The notes beneath the pieces are model-generated. The model saw only the letters and a program-made list of their open reading frames with translations, was not told the DNA's origin and ran no database searches. Shown here piece by piece: positions 16,873 to 26,359 of a DNA stretch of 64,000 nucleotides (position 1 is its first letter; each line of letters starts with the position of its first letter). Source of the stretch: Tissierella creatinini (lineage in GTDB: Bacteria; Bacillota; Clostridia; Tissierellales; Tissierellaceae). The translations under genes and the position numbers were made by a program. Location: NCBI GenBank assembly GCA_005046945.1, contig SUSS01000012.1:1-64000 (forward strand), read 5' to 3'.

Positions 16873-18159
16873 CTATATAAATTTAACCTTTGTCAAAAGA
16901 AGGTCTATTACTTTACTATTTGTTATACCCGCCTTTAGATATCCTAAATCGCCTTTCTTCATATCTGTAATAAACTTTTCAACGTCTTCTTGCTTATATT
17001 GCTCAGCTATCTTTCTAAGTTCAGCATCTAAGTCCTCTTCACTTACTTGAACATTTTCTACATTCCCAATAGCCTCAAGCACTAAGTCGCCTTTAACTTT
17101 TTTTTCTGCAACTGGTCTTAATTGTCCTCTTAGTTGTTCTATATTCATTCCAGTATACTCTAAATATTTGTCTAGTTCAATACCTTGCATTCTCATTCTA
17201 TATTCAAAATCCGCTACTTCATTGTCTACTTGTGAATTAATCATTCCTTCTGGAATATCTACTTCAGTTAATTCAACTACCTTTTCAACAACTCTATTTT
17301 CTTTGTCAACTTTTTCTTGGTTTGCATAGGATTCTTCTAGCTTTGATTTGATATCAGCTTTGTAATCTTCTAATGTATCAAATTCACTTACATCTTTAGC
17401 AAATTCATCATCTAATACCGGAAGCTCTTTTGTCTTTATTTCATGGATTGTTACTTTAAACATAGCAGGTTTTCCCTTGAGATCTTCTGCATGGTATTCT
17501 TCAGGAAAAGTAACATTAACTTCTACTTCTTCACCCTTCTTCTTACCTATAAGTTGTTCTTCGAATCCTGGGATAAACGTGTTAGAGCCAATTTCCAGAG
17601 TTTGCCCTTTTGCAGTTCCACCATCGAATTGTTCTCCGTCTGCAAAACCTGCAAAATCTATAGTTAAAATATCGCCCTTTTGAACTTCTCTGTCGCCAGC
17701 ATCGATTACTCTACCATTGGACTCCTGAGCTCTCTTTAACTCAGCTTCAACCATTTCATCTGTAACATTATACTCAATCTTTTCTAATTCTATACTATTA
17801 TAATCTCCAAGTTTAACCTCAGGCTTAACGTCTACATGAAGCTTAACTACTATTGGTTGACCCTTAACAATTTCATCTATATCTACATGTGGTGAATCTA
17901 CCGGTTCTAAATTTAATTCTTTAATAGCTTCATCATATGCCTTTGGCAATAATGCATTAATAGCATCTTCATAGAAGAAATCTTCTCCATAGTTCATATC
18001 GATAATCTTCTTTGGAACTTTGCCCTTTCTAAAACCAGGTATATTGAATTTTCCCCTGTTCTTAAGATAAGCCTCTTGTACTGCTTTTTCAAATTTGTCT
18101 GATTCCAATTCAATATTAAAATATACTTTATAATTTTCCTTTTTCTCAAATACTGCCAT
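16873..18159 (-). CDS. tig: trigger factor, ribosome-bound chaperone
   Basis: 428 aa with the full three-domain layout. The N-terminal ribosome-binding domain carries [15 protein letters not shown], a variant of the GFRxGxxP signature, at about residues 38-52. An FKBP-type prolyl isomerase domain follows (about 150-245, [28 protein letters not shown]-like [12 protein letters not shown]), then the helical C-terminal chaperone arms. It receives nascent chains at the ribosome exit. It is first in the tig-clpP-clpX run. The region upstream carries a 16-bp tandem duplication. Confidence 0.97.
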   Translation of the reverse strand: MAVFEKKENYKVYFNIELESDKFEKAVQEAYLKNRGKFNIPGFRKGKVPKKIIDMNYGEDFFYEDAINALLPKAYDEAIKELNLEPVDSPHVDIDEIVKGQPIVVKLHVDVKPEVKLGDYNSIELEKIEYNVTDEMVEAELKRAQESNGRVIDAGDREVQKGDILTIDFAGFADGEQFDGGTAKGQTLEIGSNTFIPGFEEQLIGKKKGEEVEVNVTFPEEYHAEDLKGKPAMFKVTIHEIKTKELPVLDDEFAKDVSEFDTLEDYKADIKSKLEESYANQEKVDKENRVVEKVVELTEVDIPEGMINSQVDNEVADFEYRMRMQGIELDKYLEYTGMNIEQLRGQLRPVAEKKVKGDLVLEAIGNVENVQVSEEDLDAELRKIAEQYKQEDVEKFITDMKKGDLGYLKAGITNSKVIDLLLTKVKFI

Positions 18160-18192
18160 GTTTCTTGCCCCCTAAAAATAGATATTTTCTTT

Positions 18193-18224
18193 CGATTTTA
18201 ACTATATACGATTTTAACTATATA
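18193..18224. repeat. perfect tandem duplication of a 16-bp unit upstream of tig
   Basis: The unit CGATTTTAACTATATA occurs twice without a gap, 34-65 bases before the tig start. On the minus strand each copy begins with TATATAGT, a -10-like sequence, so the duplication may double a promoter element. Confidence 0.7.
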
Positions 18225-18276
18225 ATTATATCATAAATTTTTGACATAACAAACATTATCTAAATACATAGTAAAA

Positions 18277-18301
18277 AAACCAATGGAATAACCACTGGTT
18301 T
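18277..18301 (-). terminator. terminator of tRNA-Leu
   Basis: On the minus strand AAACCAGTGG / CCATTGGTTT (one wobble pair) with a 5-base loop is followed by a T run, 5 bases after the tRNA 3' end. Confidence 0.75.
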
Positions 18302-18305
18302 CATC

Positions 18306-18389
18306 TGGTGCGGGATAGAGGACTTGAACCCCCACGTCAATGACACTAGATCCTAAGTCTAGCGCGTCTGCCAATTCCGCCAATCCCGC
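18306..18389 (-). tRNA. tRNA-Leu, anticodon TAG
   Basis: A class II tRNA of 84 bases including an encoded CCA. The acceptor stem GCGGGAT/ATCCCGC pairs fully, the anticodon loop CTTAGGA gives anticodon TAG, a variable arm is present, and the T loop GTTCAAGTC is standard. It is a single tRNA gene followed by its own terminator, between tig and the second degV. Confidence 0.95.
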
Positions 18390-18469
18390 ATAGAATTAAG
18401 CATTTAAAATGCTCACTATATAATTATAGCACCCAGATGATATTTGTCAATTACTTTTTTACATAAATT

Positions 18470-19303
18470 TTAAAAAGCTATAATAATCCCACCGTCGTTA
18501 ACATAGGCTGTGCTCAATCCTTTTGTTTCTACGATTAGAATTTCCTTAAAATTTAGATGTTTTAAATCATCTTTTAAATCTATAGCTTTTTGTAGTGCAT
18601 TGGCATGGGATATAGCTAAAATTCTTTCTTCAAATTTTACTCCAGAATCACCGATTATATCGACCAGCATCTTAAAGGCTTTTTTACTTCCTCTAGCCTT
18701 ATCTACTAATTCGATATTTCCTTCACTATTAGCGCCCATAATAGGTTTTATATTCAATGCATTGATTATTAAACCCTTAGTCTTTAATATTCGTCCGTTT
18801 TTAATAAGATTGCCCAGGTCCTCAGAAATAAAGTAGGTCTTCATATCTCCTATGAACTTTTCAACCTTCTCAACTATTTGATTATTGGATAACTTCTCAT
18901 CTATACATTCCTTTATTTTAAATGCTACAAGAGTTTCTCCAATACTTGCTGATTTAGAGTTGAAAACATGAATAAATTTATCTTTAAATTCCTCCATTAT
19001 CATATCCTTTGCAAGAATTGCACTATTATAGGTTTCTGAAAGTTGCTCTGAAATAGTAACTACAAACACATTCTCAGCATCCTTATATTCTGCAGCAAAA
19101 TCAGCAGGTGAAGGACAGGATGTTTTAATTGGATTTGGACTTACCTTCATTTTATCAATCATATCATATACGTCTATATTTTCATCATCTATATAGGAAT
19201 CAGAATCTATGTTGATTTTAAAAGGTACTAAGCTTACTTCCATTCTATTCTTTAAATCCTCATTCAAATCACAACTGCTATCAGCTACTATTTTGTATTT
19301 CAC
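18470..19303 (-). CDS. DegV family fatty-acid-binding protein (FakB-like), second copy
   Basis: 277 aa with the DegV fold: N-terminal IVADSSCDL, then IKTSCPSPADF, TISEQLSETYNSA, KNGRILKTKGLI and AISHANA. The residues around the lipid site diverge from the paralogue at 163-1023 (SEQLSETY against SSGLSGTY), suggesting a different ligand preference. By family it would carry an acyl chain to a FakA kinase, not encoded in this window. It starts with GTG preceded by GGGTGAT and follows glmM by 11 bases, so it is probably in the same transcript. Confidence 0.85.
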   Translation of the reverse strand: MKYKIVADSSCDLNEDLKNRMEVSLVPFKINIDSDSYIDDENIDVYDMIDKMKVSPNPIKTSCPSPADFAAEYKDAENVFVVTISEQLSETYNSAILAKDMIMEEFKDKFIHVFNSKSASIGETLVAFKIKECIDEKLSNNQIVEKVEKFIGDMKTYFISEDLGNLIKNGRILKTKGLIINALNIKPIMGANSEGNIELVDKARGSKKAFKMLVDIIGDSGVKFEERILAISHANALQKAIDLKDDLKHLNFKEILIVETKGLSTAYVNDGGIIIAF

Positions 19304-19314
19304 TTAAATCACCC

Positions 19315-20664
19315 TTATTTTATTCCAATTCGTGCTTCTATAAAGTCGACTAAATCCTGTGCAATTTTAGTTATCTCTTCTTGGTCCTTTCCCTCAATCA
19401 TAACCCTTACTAAAGGTTCTGTGCCTGATGGTCTTATAACTACCCTTCCTTCTCCTTTAAACATCTCTTCGATTTTTTCTATTTCAGTTCTAATTTCTGT
19501 ATTTTCCATATACTTATACTTATAACCATTATCCACTTTTGCATTTAAAAGAATTTGAGGGTAATTTTTCATTAAATCATTTAATTCAGATAAAGGCTTT
19601 TTAAGAGATTTCATTACATCTAGGAGGTGTAAGCCTGTTGCCAACCCATCTCCCGTAGTATTGTAGTCCAAGAATATGATATGGCCAGATTGCTCTCCAC
19701 CAATGGAATAACCGTTTTTAAGCATTTCTTCTAAGATGTATCTGTCACCTACTATGGTTTTTACTATTTCCATATCATTTTCTCGTAAGTATACATCTAA
19801 GCCCATATTAGTCATTACAGTACCTACTACTGTATTATTCTTTAATTTACCCTTTTTCTTTAAATCAGTACCACATATGGCTAGGATATGGTCTCCATCG
19901 AGTATACGGCCTTTTTCATCTACTGCAATTATTCTGTCAGCGTCCCCATCGAAGGAAAGTCCAACATCTGCATTGTTATCTACTACAAGCTTTTGAATGA
20001 TTTCAGGCTTTGTAGACCCACAAGCATTATTTATATTCATACCATCAGGTTCGCAATTCACTGCTATAACCTTAGCTCCCAATTCCTCCATGGTTTCTGG
20101 TCCTATCTTTGAAAGAGCCCCATGTCCTAAGTCCATGGCTACGGTTAAACCAGTTAAATCAACATTTATTGAGGATTTTAAAAACTCCTTATAATCCTTA
20201 GCTCCATTCTCTTCAAAATATACTCTACCCACTTCATTCTTTGTAGGTCTTAAATCTATTTCCTTGCTATTAAGTATTATGTCCTCAATTCTATCTTCTA
20301 CTTCATCTGGGAGCTTAAGCCCTTCAAAATTAAAGAATTTTATTCCGTTATATTCTCCTGGATTATGGGAAGCAGATATGACTACACCTGCTACTGCCTC
20401 ATATTTACGAGTAAGGTAAGCTACGGCAGGTGTAGGTATAACTCCTAGAGAGACTACATCTAAACCCATAGAGCATATTCCTGCAGTAAGGGCTGCCTCC
20501 AGCATATCTCCTGAAGCCCTAGTATCCTTTCCAACCAACACTTTTCCTTTTTTCGAATTTGTTAGTACATAAGCACCAGCCCTACCTATTTTATATGCTA
20601 ATTCAGGAGTAAGGTCTACATTAGCTACACCTCTTACTCCATCAGTTCCAAATAATTTTCCCAT
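19315..20664 (-). CDS. glmM: phosphoglucosamine mutase
   Basis: 449 aa, the usual length. It has the phosphoserine loop ISASHNPGEYNG (active S99), the metal-binding loop FDGDADR, the sugar-binding GGEQSGH and the phosphate-binding loop RPSGTEPLVRVM. GlmM converts glucosamine-6-phosphate to glucosamine-1-phosphate for UDP-GlcNAc and cell-wall synthesis. In Firmicutes glmM often follows the c-di-AMP genes cdaA-cdaR; here it is about 15 kb away from them. Confidence 0.97.
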   Translation of the reverse strand: MGKLFGTDGVRGVANVDLTPELAYKIGRAGAYVLTNSKKGKVLVGKDTRASGDMLEAALTAGICSMGLDVVSLGVIPTPAVAYLTRKYEAVAGVVISASHNPGEYNGIKFFNFEGLKLPDEVEDRIEDIILNSKEIDLRPTKNEVGRVYFEENGAKDYKEFLKSSINVDLTGLTVAMDLGHGALSKIGPETMEELGAKVIAVNCEPDGMNINNACGSTKPEIIQKLVVDNNADVGLSFDGDADRIIAVDEKGRILDGDHILAICGTDLKKKGKLKNNTVVGTVMTNMGLDVYLRENDMEIVKTIVGDRYILEEMLKNGYSIGGEQSGHIIFLDYNTTGDGLATGLHLLDVMKSLKKPLSELNDLMKNYPQILLNAKVDNGYKYKYMENTEIRTEIEKIEEMFKGEGRVVIRPSGTEPLVRVMIEGKDQEEITKIAQDLVDFIEARIGIK

Positions 20665-20675
20665 ATATTATCCCC

Positions 20676-22025
20676 CTATTTATTCTTCCCCCTAAATTTA
20701 GGGTTCTCCTTTATGATTTCAAGCAACTTTTCCTTTGTATTATATTCAGGATGTATAAGAACGCGTTCCAGCAAATAGTCCAAGATGTCTCCAATAATCG
20801 CCCCTCTTGGAAAGCCTAAAGCTATTATATCATTACCATTCAATTTTAGGTGACTTTTGTTGAAAGGTTCCTGGCTTTTAATTATCTCCTTAATTCTTTC
20901 AGTTCTTTCTTCTATTATACTTATATCCTTGTTTTCATCTTTGCACTTCATATCGGCCTTTTTAAGCTCCGCTAACTCAAATATATTGTCTTCACCTACA
21001 CGTCCAAGTTGTCTCTTTAAACCTCTATCCTTCATATTTGGATGATGCATATGGTCTCTTATTAGCTTAGTTACCTTATCTATAAATTCTTTAGAGCATC
21101 TTAATCTTGTGAGAATAATCTTAGAAATTTCAGCTCCCAATTTATCATGTCCATAAAAATGACCTACTCCTACTTCATCTATAGTAAAGGTACGAGGCTT
21201 GCCAATATCATGTAAAAGAGCTGCCATCCTTACAGTTAAAATAGGAGGCGACTTATCCACTACGCATAGGATATGGTCAAATAGTTCCATTATATGATTA
21301 GGATTTCTTTGATCTAATGCTACAGTATCTAGTAACTCAGGTAATATTATATCCAATATATCCAATTGCTTCATCAATAGTATCCCCTTTGAAGGAACAG
21401 GTGAGAGAAGGACTTTAAAAAGCTCATCCCTAATTCTTTCAGCACTAATATACTCTAGAAAATTACTTAAATATAGACAAGCAATATATGTGTTGTCATC
21501 TAGCTTAAAGCTCAGCTGTGCAGCAAGCCTTACAGCCCGAAGAATTCTAAGGTAATCCTCTTTAAATCTAGCATTTGGATTCCCTACTGTTCTTATTATC
21601 CCTTCTTCTATATCCCCTCTACCATTGAAGGGATCAATCACTCCATTAATATAATTATATGCTATAGCATTGATTGTGAAATCCCTTCTACTTAAGTCTT
21701 CATATATGTCCCTAGAAAAGGATATATATTCAGGCCTTCTTCCGTCCTTATATTCCCCTTCAGATCTAAAGGTGGTTATCTCTACTTGGCATTCAGGGTA
21801 AACAACTACTATAGTGCCAAACTTTTTTCCTACATCTATGGTTTTAAACTCACTAAATACTCCTTGAATTTCTTCAGGAGTAGCTGAGGTTGTGATATCG
21901 TAGTCTGATGGGGTCTTTTTAAGTATCAAATCCCGCACACTTCCACCAACTATATAGGCTTCAAAGCCTGCATCATTCAATCTATTTAAAACGTCATTTA
22001 CGTAATCCGGCAATATAAATTCCAT
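20676..22025 (-). CDS. cca: CCA-adding tRNA nucleotidyltransferase
   Basis: 449 aa. The class II nucleotidyltransferase head has GGSVRDLIL and the metal-binding DYDITT, then RRDFTINAIAY, the RNA-binding region RILRAVRLAAQL, and an HD domain (LLHDIGKPRTF ... HDKLGAE). It adds or repairs the 3' CCA end of tRNAs; the HD domain may add phosphohydrolase activity. Poly(A) polymerases share this fold, but the motif context favours CCA addition. The open frame runs 18 codons further, but GGAGGATTAAT directly precedes ATG 22025, giving MEFILPDYV. It lies 11 bases before glmM. Confidence 0.9.
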   Translation of the reverse strand: MEFILPDYVNDVLNRLNDAGFEAYIVGGSVRDLILKKTPSDYDITTSATPEEIQGVFSEFKTIDVGKKFGTIVVVYPECQVEITTFRSEGEYKDGRRPEYISFSRDIYEDLSRRDFTINAIAYNYINGVIDPFNGRGDIEEGIIRTVGNPNARFKEDYLRILRAVRLAAQLSFKLDDNTYIACLYLSNFLEYISAERIRDELFKVLLSPVPSKGILLMKQLDILDIILPELLDTVALDQRNPNHIMELFDHILCVVDKSPPILTVRMAALLHDIGKPRTFTIDEVGVGHFYGHDKLGAEISKIILTRLRCSKEFIDKVTKLIRDHMHHPNMKDRGLKRQLGRVGEDNIFELAELKKADMKCKDENKDISIIEERTERIKEIIKSQEPFNKSHLKLNGNDIIALGFPRGAIIGDILDYLLERVLIHPEYNTKEKLLEIIKENPKFRGKNK

Positions 22026-22179
22026 ATTAATCCTCCAATTAATGATAGTATAACATAGTATTTGCATCTGACAAATCACAATTCATTTTAATTAAGATAA
22101 AAAATAAAATCACCAAATAAAGAGCTTGTTTTAATGGGAAATGGCTAGATATTTTACTAGTATCTACAATAATTTAATA

Positions 22180-22213
22180 AAGGACTTTAAAACATCTCTG
22201 TTTCAAAGTCCTT
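22180..22213 (-). terminator. terminator of the fab operon
   Basis: AAGGACTTT / AAAGTCCTT, a 9-bp stem with a 16-base loop just after fabF, followed on the minus strand by an AT-rich tail (TATTAAATTATT). Confidence 0.7.
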
Positions 22214-22218
22214 CTTAA

Positions 22219-23451
22219 TTAATATTTCTTTAATAATATACTTCCGTTATGTCCGCCAAAGCCTAGTGAATTGGATATGGCTAATTTAATGTCCCTTTCT
22301 ACAAACTTGTTAGGTGTGTAGTTTAAATCGCATTCTTCATCAGGGTTTTCGTAGTTGATAGTTGGAGGAATTTTACCTTCCTTTATTGCTAAAGCAGTTG
22401 CAATAGCTTCAACACCGCCTGCTGCTCCTAGTAGGTGACCTGTCATGGATTTAGTGGAGCTTATGTTTATATTATATGCATGTTCCTTGAACAGGGTCTT
22501 TACTGCTAGGGTTTCAAGTTTATCATTGAAATAGGTTGATGTACCATGGGCATTTATGTAGCCTACATCCTCATAATTTGCATTCCCTTCTTCAAGAGCA
22601 AGTCTCATGGCATTTGTTGCCCCTCTTGCTTCCGGGTCAGGTTGTGTAATATGGAATGCATCTGAAGTAGCACCATAGCCAATAATTTCAGCATAGATTT
22701 TTGCCCCTCTATTTATCGCGTGCTCCAACTCTTCAAGGATTACTATTCCTGCTCCTTCAGCCATTATGAAGCCATCTCTATTCTTATCGAATGGACGACA
22801 AGCCTTTGATGGATTATCATTGTTAGTAGAAAGTGCTTTCATGGAGCAGAATCCTGCAATCGAAACAGTGGTTATTCCTGCTTCAGTTCCTCCAGTTACA
22901 ATCATATCCATATTGCCATATTTAATCATTCTAAAGGCTTCACCTATTGCATGAGTAGCCGAAGCACAAGCTGTTGTTATAGTCATAGAAGCTCCCTTAA
23001 GTCCAAAATTCATGGATACTTGACCAGCTGCCATGTTTGAAATCATCATAGGAATAAATAGTGGGCTTACTCTACTTGGACCCTTTTCGGTATATTTTAT
23101 GACTTCACTTTCAAGGGTTCCAATACCACCAATTCCAGAGCCAATAATTGTTCCAATTCTATCCCTATTAAGCTTATCAAGGTTGATTTCTCCATCTTCC
23201 AATGCAAGGCGGGTTGCCGCTACTGAAAACTGTGACATTCTATCCATTCTTTTGGCTTCCTTTTTATCAAGAAAATCGTGTGGATCGAAGTCCTTTACCT
23301 CAGCTGCGATTTTCACATCATGGTCTTCTGTGTTAAATCTAGTAATATATCCAATACCGGATTTTCCTTCTAAAAGAGCATCCCAAAAATTATCCTTACC
23401 TATACCAATAGGAGTTATGGCTCCCAGGCCGGTTATTACGACTCTTTTCAT
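22219..23451 (-). CDS. fabF: 3-oxoacyl-ACP synthase II
   Basis: 410 aa condensing enzyme. The catalytic triad is C162 (TTACASATHA), H302 (NAHGTSTYFND) and H339 (KSMTGHLLGAAGG). It elongates acyl-ACP with malonyl-ACP in type II fatty-acid synthesis and is usually responsible for the temperature-sensitive unsaturated step. It is the last gene of the fabH-fabK-fabD-fabG-acpP-fabF operon, 16 bases after acpP, and is followed by a terminator. AAGGGG precedes the ATG. Confidence 0.97.
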   Translation of the reverse strand: MKRVVITGLGAITPIGIGKDNFWDALLEGKSGIGYITRFNTEDHDVKIAAEVKDFDPHDFLDKKEAKRMDRMSQFSVAATRLALEDGEINLDKLNRDRIGTIIGSGIGGIGTLESEVIKYTEKGPSRVSPLFIPMMISNMAAGQVSMNFGLKGASMTITTACASATHAIGEAFRMIKYGNMDMIVTGGTEAGITTVSIAGFCSMKALSTNNDNPSKACRPFDKNRDGFIMAEGAGIVILEELEHAINRGAKIYAEIIGYGATSDAFHITQPDPEARGATNAMRLALEEGNANYEDVGYINAHGTSTYFNDKLETLAVKTLFKEHAYNINISSTKSMTGHLLGAAGGVEAIATALAIKEGKIPPTINYENPDEECDLNYTPNKFVERDIKLAISNSLGFGGHNGSILLKKY

Positions 23452-23467
23452 TTTATACCCCTTTCAA

Positions 23468-23698
23468 TTAGGAGATCTTGGATTCTAGATACTTTACGAT
23501 ATCCCCAATGTTTTTAAAGCTTTCTGCATCTTCATCAGGAATAGTTACGTTAAATTCATCTTCTAAAGCCATCATGATTTCTACTGCATCTAATGAATCC
23601 GCTTCTAAATCCTTCATCATTGAAGTCTCCATTGTAATTTCAGCTGCTTCTGCATCTAGTTGTTCTGCAATTATATCTCTTACCTTTTCAAATAACAT
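23468..23698 (-). CDS. acpP: acyl carrier protein
   Basis: 76 aa acidic four-helix carrier. The phosphopantetheine attachment site is S35 in [11 protein letters not shown]. It carries the growing acyl chain in fatty-acid synthesis and is also used for phospholipid synthesis. AGGAGGAAT precedes the ATG. Its place between fabG and fabF matches the Bacillus and Clostridium gene order. Confidence 0.98.
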   Translation of the reverse strand: MLFEKVRDIIAEQLDAEAAEITMETSMMKDLEADSLDAVEIMMALEDEFNVTIPDEDAESFKNIGDIVKYLESKIS

Positions 23699-23723
23699 TT
23701 AATATTCCTCCTAATATTTTAAT

Positions 23724-24458
23724 TTAAATCATTCCACCATTAACATTAATCACTTGACCTGTTATATAGTCTGATTCTTGGCTTGCTAAGAAGTTTACTG
23801 CGTTTGCTATATCCTTTGGGTCTCCTAGGATTCCCAAGGGAATGTTTCTTAGTAGTTCTTCTTTGATTTCATCTTTTAATACATCTGTCATATCGGTTTT
23901 GATGAAGCCAGGAGCTATAGCATTTACTCTGATTCCACGTGATGCCAATTCTTTAGCCATGGACTTAGTAAATCCTATTAGTCCGGCCTTTGATGCAGCA
24001 TAATTTCCTTGTCCCGCATTGCCGCTAACTCCAACTACAGATGATATGTTGATAATTTTTCCATATCTTTTTTTCATCATACCTCTTACAACTGCCTTAG
24101 TAGTTAGAAATACTCCCTTCAGATTAACATTTAGGACATCGTCCCAATCCTCTGATTTCATTCTTATAATCAGATTATCCTTGGTGATTCCTGCATTGTT
24201 AACCAAAATATCAATAGTGCCAAGTTCTTCTTCAACTTTTGCTACGATATTATTTACATCCTCTTCAATACTTGAATCGCCCTTTATAGCAAGGGCTTTT
24301 ACCCCAAGTCCTTTAATTTCCTCCACTACCTCTTGGGCTAAACTATCATTTGAATTGTAGGTTATGGCTACATTAGCACCTTTCTTTGCAAGGCCCAGTG
24401 CTATTTCCTTACCAATTCCACGACTGCCTCCGGTAACGAGTGCAACTTTATTCTCCAT
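23724..24458 (-). CDS. fabG: 3-oxoacyl-ACP reductase
   Basis: 244-aa short-chain dehydrogenase. The NADPH site is TGGSRGIGKEIA at the N-terminus; NNAGIT follows, and the catalytic triad is Ser in NISSVVG with YAASK (Tyr and Lys). The C-terminus GQVINVNGGMI is typical of FabG. It reduces 3-oxoacyl-ACP in each elongation cycle. It starts 1 base after fabD ends, implying translational coupling. Confidence 0.97.
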   Translation of the reverse strand: MENKVALVTGGSRGIGKEIALGLAKKGANVAITYNSNDSLAQEVVEEIKGLGVKALAIKGDSSIEEDVNNIVAKVEEELGTIDILVNNAGITKDNLIIRMKSEDWDDVLNVNLKGVFLTTKAVVRGMMKKRYGKIINISSVVGVSGNAGQGNYAASKAGLIGFTKSMAKELASRGIRVNAIAPGFIKTDMTDVLKDEIKEELLRNIPLGILGDPKDIANAVNFLASQESDYITGQVINVNGGMI

Positions 24459-24459
24459 C

Positions 24460-25413
24460 TTAAGCCCCCTTAGTAAGCTTCTCTACAGCTTCATAATAGG
24501 ATTCTAAGTTGTTAACACTCAAGGTATTGACTTCTTTACCCATGGATTTACTTATTCTTTTAACAAATCCGGATAATGACTTTCCAGGTCCAATCTCTAC
24601 GAATGTATCTACTCCCTGGTTTATCATATATTCTACGGATTGTTGCCAAAGCACAGAGTGGCTTACTTGATCAACAAGCTTAGCTTTTATTTCATCCTTA
24701 TCTTTGATAATCTCTCCATCTACATTGGAGACTACCTTCTTACTCAATTCTTTTAATTTAATTTTTTCAAGCTCTTTAGATAATTTCTCTCCGGCAGGGT
24801 TTAATAAACTCGTATGGAATGGTGCACTAACCTGTAAAGGTACAGCCTTTTTCGCCCCTAATTCCAAGGCCTTAGCACAAGCTATTTCGATTCCGGTTTT
24901 TTCACCTGATACTACAATCTGCTCTGGGCTATTGTAATTTGCCACCTCTACAACTCCATATTCCTTAGTTGCTTCAATTACTATAGATAATTTATCTCTA
25001 TCTAATCCTAGAAGTGCTGCCATACCACCTAGACCTTGAGGTACAGCTTCTTGCATGAATTTTCCTCTTTCTCTAACCACCTTTAGTGCATCAGAGAAAT
25101 CCATAGCCTTACTCATTACCATGGAGCTATATTCTCCAAGGCTTAATCCTGCAGTATAATCGCAATCTATTCCTTCCTTTTCCATAGCCTTAAGAATTGC
25201 AATGCAAGTTGTAAGAATGGCAGGCTGGGTATTTTCTGTTTTCTTTAAATCTTCTTCCTTTCCATTGAAGATTAAACCACTAAGATCCATATTTAAAACT
25301 TCATCGGCTTCATCGAATACCTTCTTGGATTCTATAATCTTATCATAGAAGTCTTGACCCATTCCAATATATTGAGATCCCTGACCAGGGAAAATAAAAG
25401 CAGTCTTATTCAT
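24460..25413 (-). CDS. fabD: malonyl-CoA:ACP transacylase
   Basis: 317 aa. The N-terminal FPGQGSQYIGMG, the nucleophile S91 in GLSLGEYSS, and the catalytic histidine in VSAPFHTSLL are all present, and the C-terminal GPGKSLSGFVKRI is conserved. It loads malonyl groups onto ACP. It overlaps the end of fabK by 8 bases and ends 1 base before fabG. Confidence 0.97.
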   Translation of the reverse strand: MNKTAFIFPGQGSQYIGMGQDFYDKIIESKKVFDEADEVLNMDLSGLIFNGKEEDLKKTENTQPAILTTCIAILKAMEKEGIDCDYTAGLSLGEYSSMVMSKAMDFSDALKVVRERGKFMQEAVPQGLGGMAALLGLDRDKLSIVIEATKEYGVVEVANYNSPEQIVVSGEKTGIEIACAKALELGAKKAVPLQVSAPFHTSLLNPAGEKLSKELEKIKLKELSKKVVSNVDGEIIKDKDEIKAKLVDQVSHSVLWQQSVEYMINQGVDTFVEIGPGKSLSGFVKRISKSMGKEVNTLSVNNLESYYEAVEKLTKGA

Positions 25414-26359
25414 TTACTTCAACTCCCTTTAGCAAAGATATTTTTTCAATTACATTACTAGTACCATTAAACATTTCACTGATAATTTCTTTGCAGCTTT
25501 TGATATCACAAACTAGACCTGCAATCTGACCTGCCATTACGGATCCATTTTCAACATCACCATCCACAACAGCCATCTTCAATCTTCCGGTTCCCATCCC
25601 TTCAAGAGCTTCGGGTCCTTGGGTTTTTTCAATATTTGAATATTCTCTTACGAATTTATTTTTTAGTACTCTTACAGGATGCCCAGTACTCCTACCTGTT
25701 ACTACAGCATCTCTATCTCCTGCCTTGATTATTTCATTCTTATAGTTTTCATGAACATTTGCTTCCGTTGAGCAAACAAATCTGGTTCCTACCTGAACTC
25801 CTTCTGCCCCCAAGGCAAATGCAGCAACTAAACCTCTACTATCTCCTATTCCGCCAGCTGCAATTACAGGTATTTTTACAGCATCTACAACCTGTGGAAT
25901 AATAGCCATCGTAGTTAATTCTCCGATATGCCCACCCGCTTCAGTACCCTCGACTATAAGGGCATCTGCACCTAATTTTTCCAATCTTTGTGCTAAAGAT
26001 ACAGTAGGTACTACAGGTATGACCTTTATGCCTAATGACTTAAAGCGCTCAATATATTTCCCTGGGTTTCCTGCACCTGTAGTTACAACAGGAACCCTTT
26101 CGTCACATACAATATCTACAATATCTTCAGCATTTGGTGACATTAACATGATATTAACCCCAAATGGTTTATCGGTTTTTTCTCTAATTCTTTTTATCTG
26201 TTCCCTTAAGTATTCGCCGGATCCATTGCCTGCGGCAATTATTCCTAATCCACCTGCTTCTGATACAGCAGCTGCAAGTTCATAGGTTGCCACCCAGGCC
26301 ATTCCCCCCTGAATTATGGGATATTCAATATTTAATAATTGTGTTACCCGATTAATCAT
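25406..26359 (-). CDS. fabK: enoyl-ACP reductase II (FMN-dependent)
   Basis: 317-aa TIM-barrel flavoprotein of the nitronate monooxygenase/FabK family. Motifs seen: PIIQGGMAWVA, the FMN-binding EAGGLGIIAAG, VEGTEAGGHIGE with the conserved catalytic histidine, and VIAAGGIGDSRG and GAEGVQVGTRFV. In this operon it should be the NAD(P)H-dependent enoyl-ACP reductase that ends each cycle; no fabI or fabL is present in the window. It overlaps fabH and fabD by 8 bases each. A second, divergent family member lies at 28021. Confidence 0.93.
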   Translation of the reverse strand: MINRVTQLLNIEYPIIQGGMAWVATYELAAAVSEAGGLGIIAAGNGSGEYLREQIKRIREKTDKPFGVNIMLMSPNAEDIVDIVCDERVPVVTTGAGNPGKYIERFKSLGIKVIPVVPTVSLAQRLEKLGADALIVEGTEAGGHIGELTTMAIIPQVVDAVKIPVIAAGGIGDSRGLVAAFALGAEGVQVGTRFVCSTEANVHENYKNEIIKAGDRDAVVTGRSTGHPVRVLKNKFVREYSNIEKTQGPEALEGMGTGRLKMAVVDGDVENGSVMAGQIAGLVCDIKSCKEIISEMFNGTSNVIEKISLLKGVEVNE

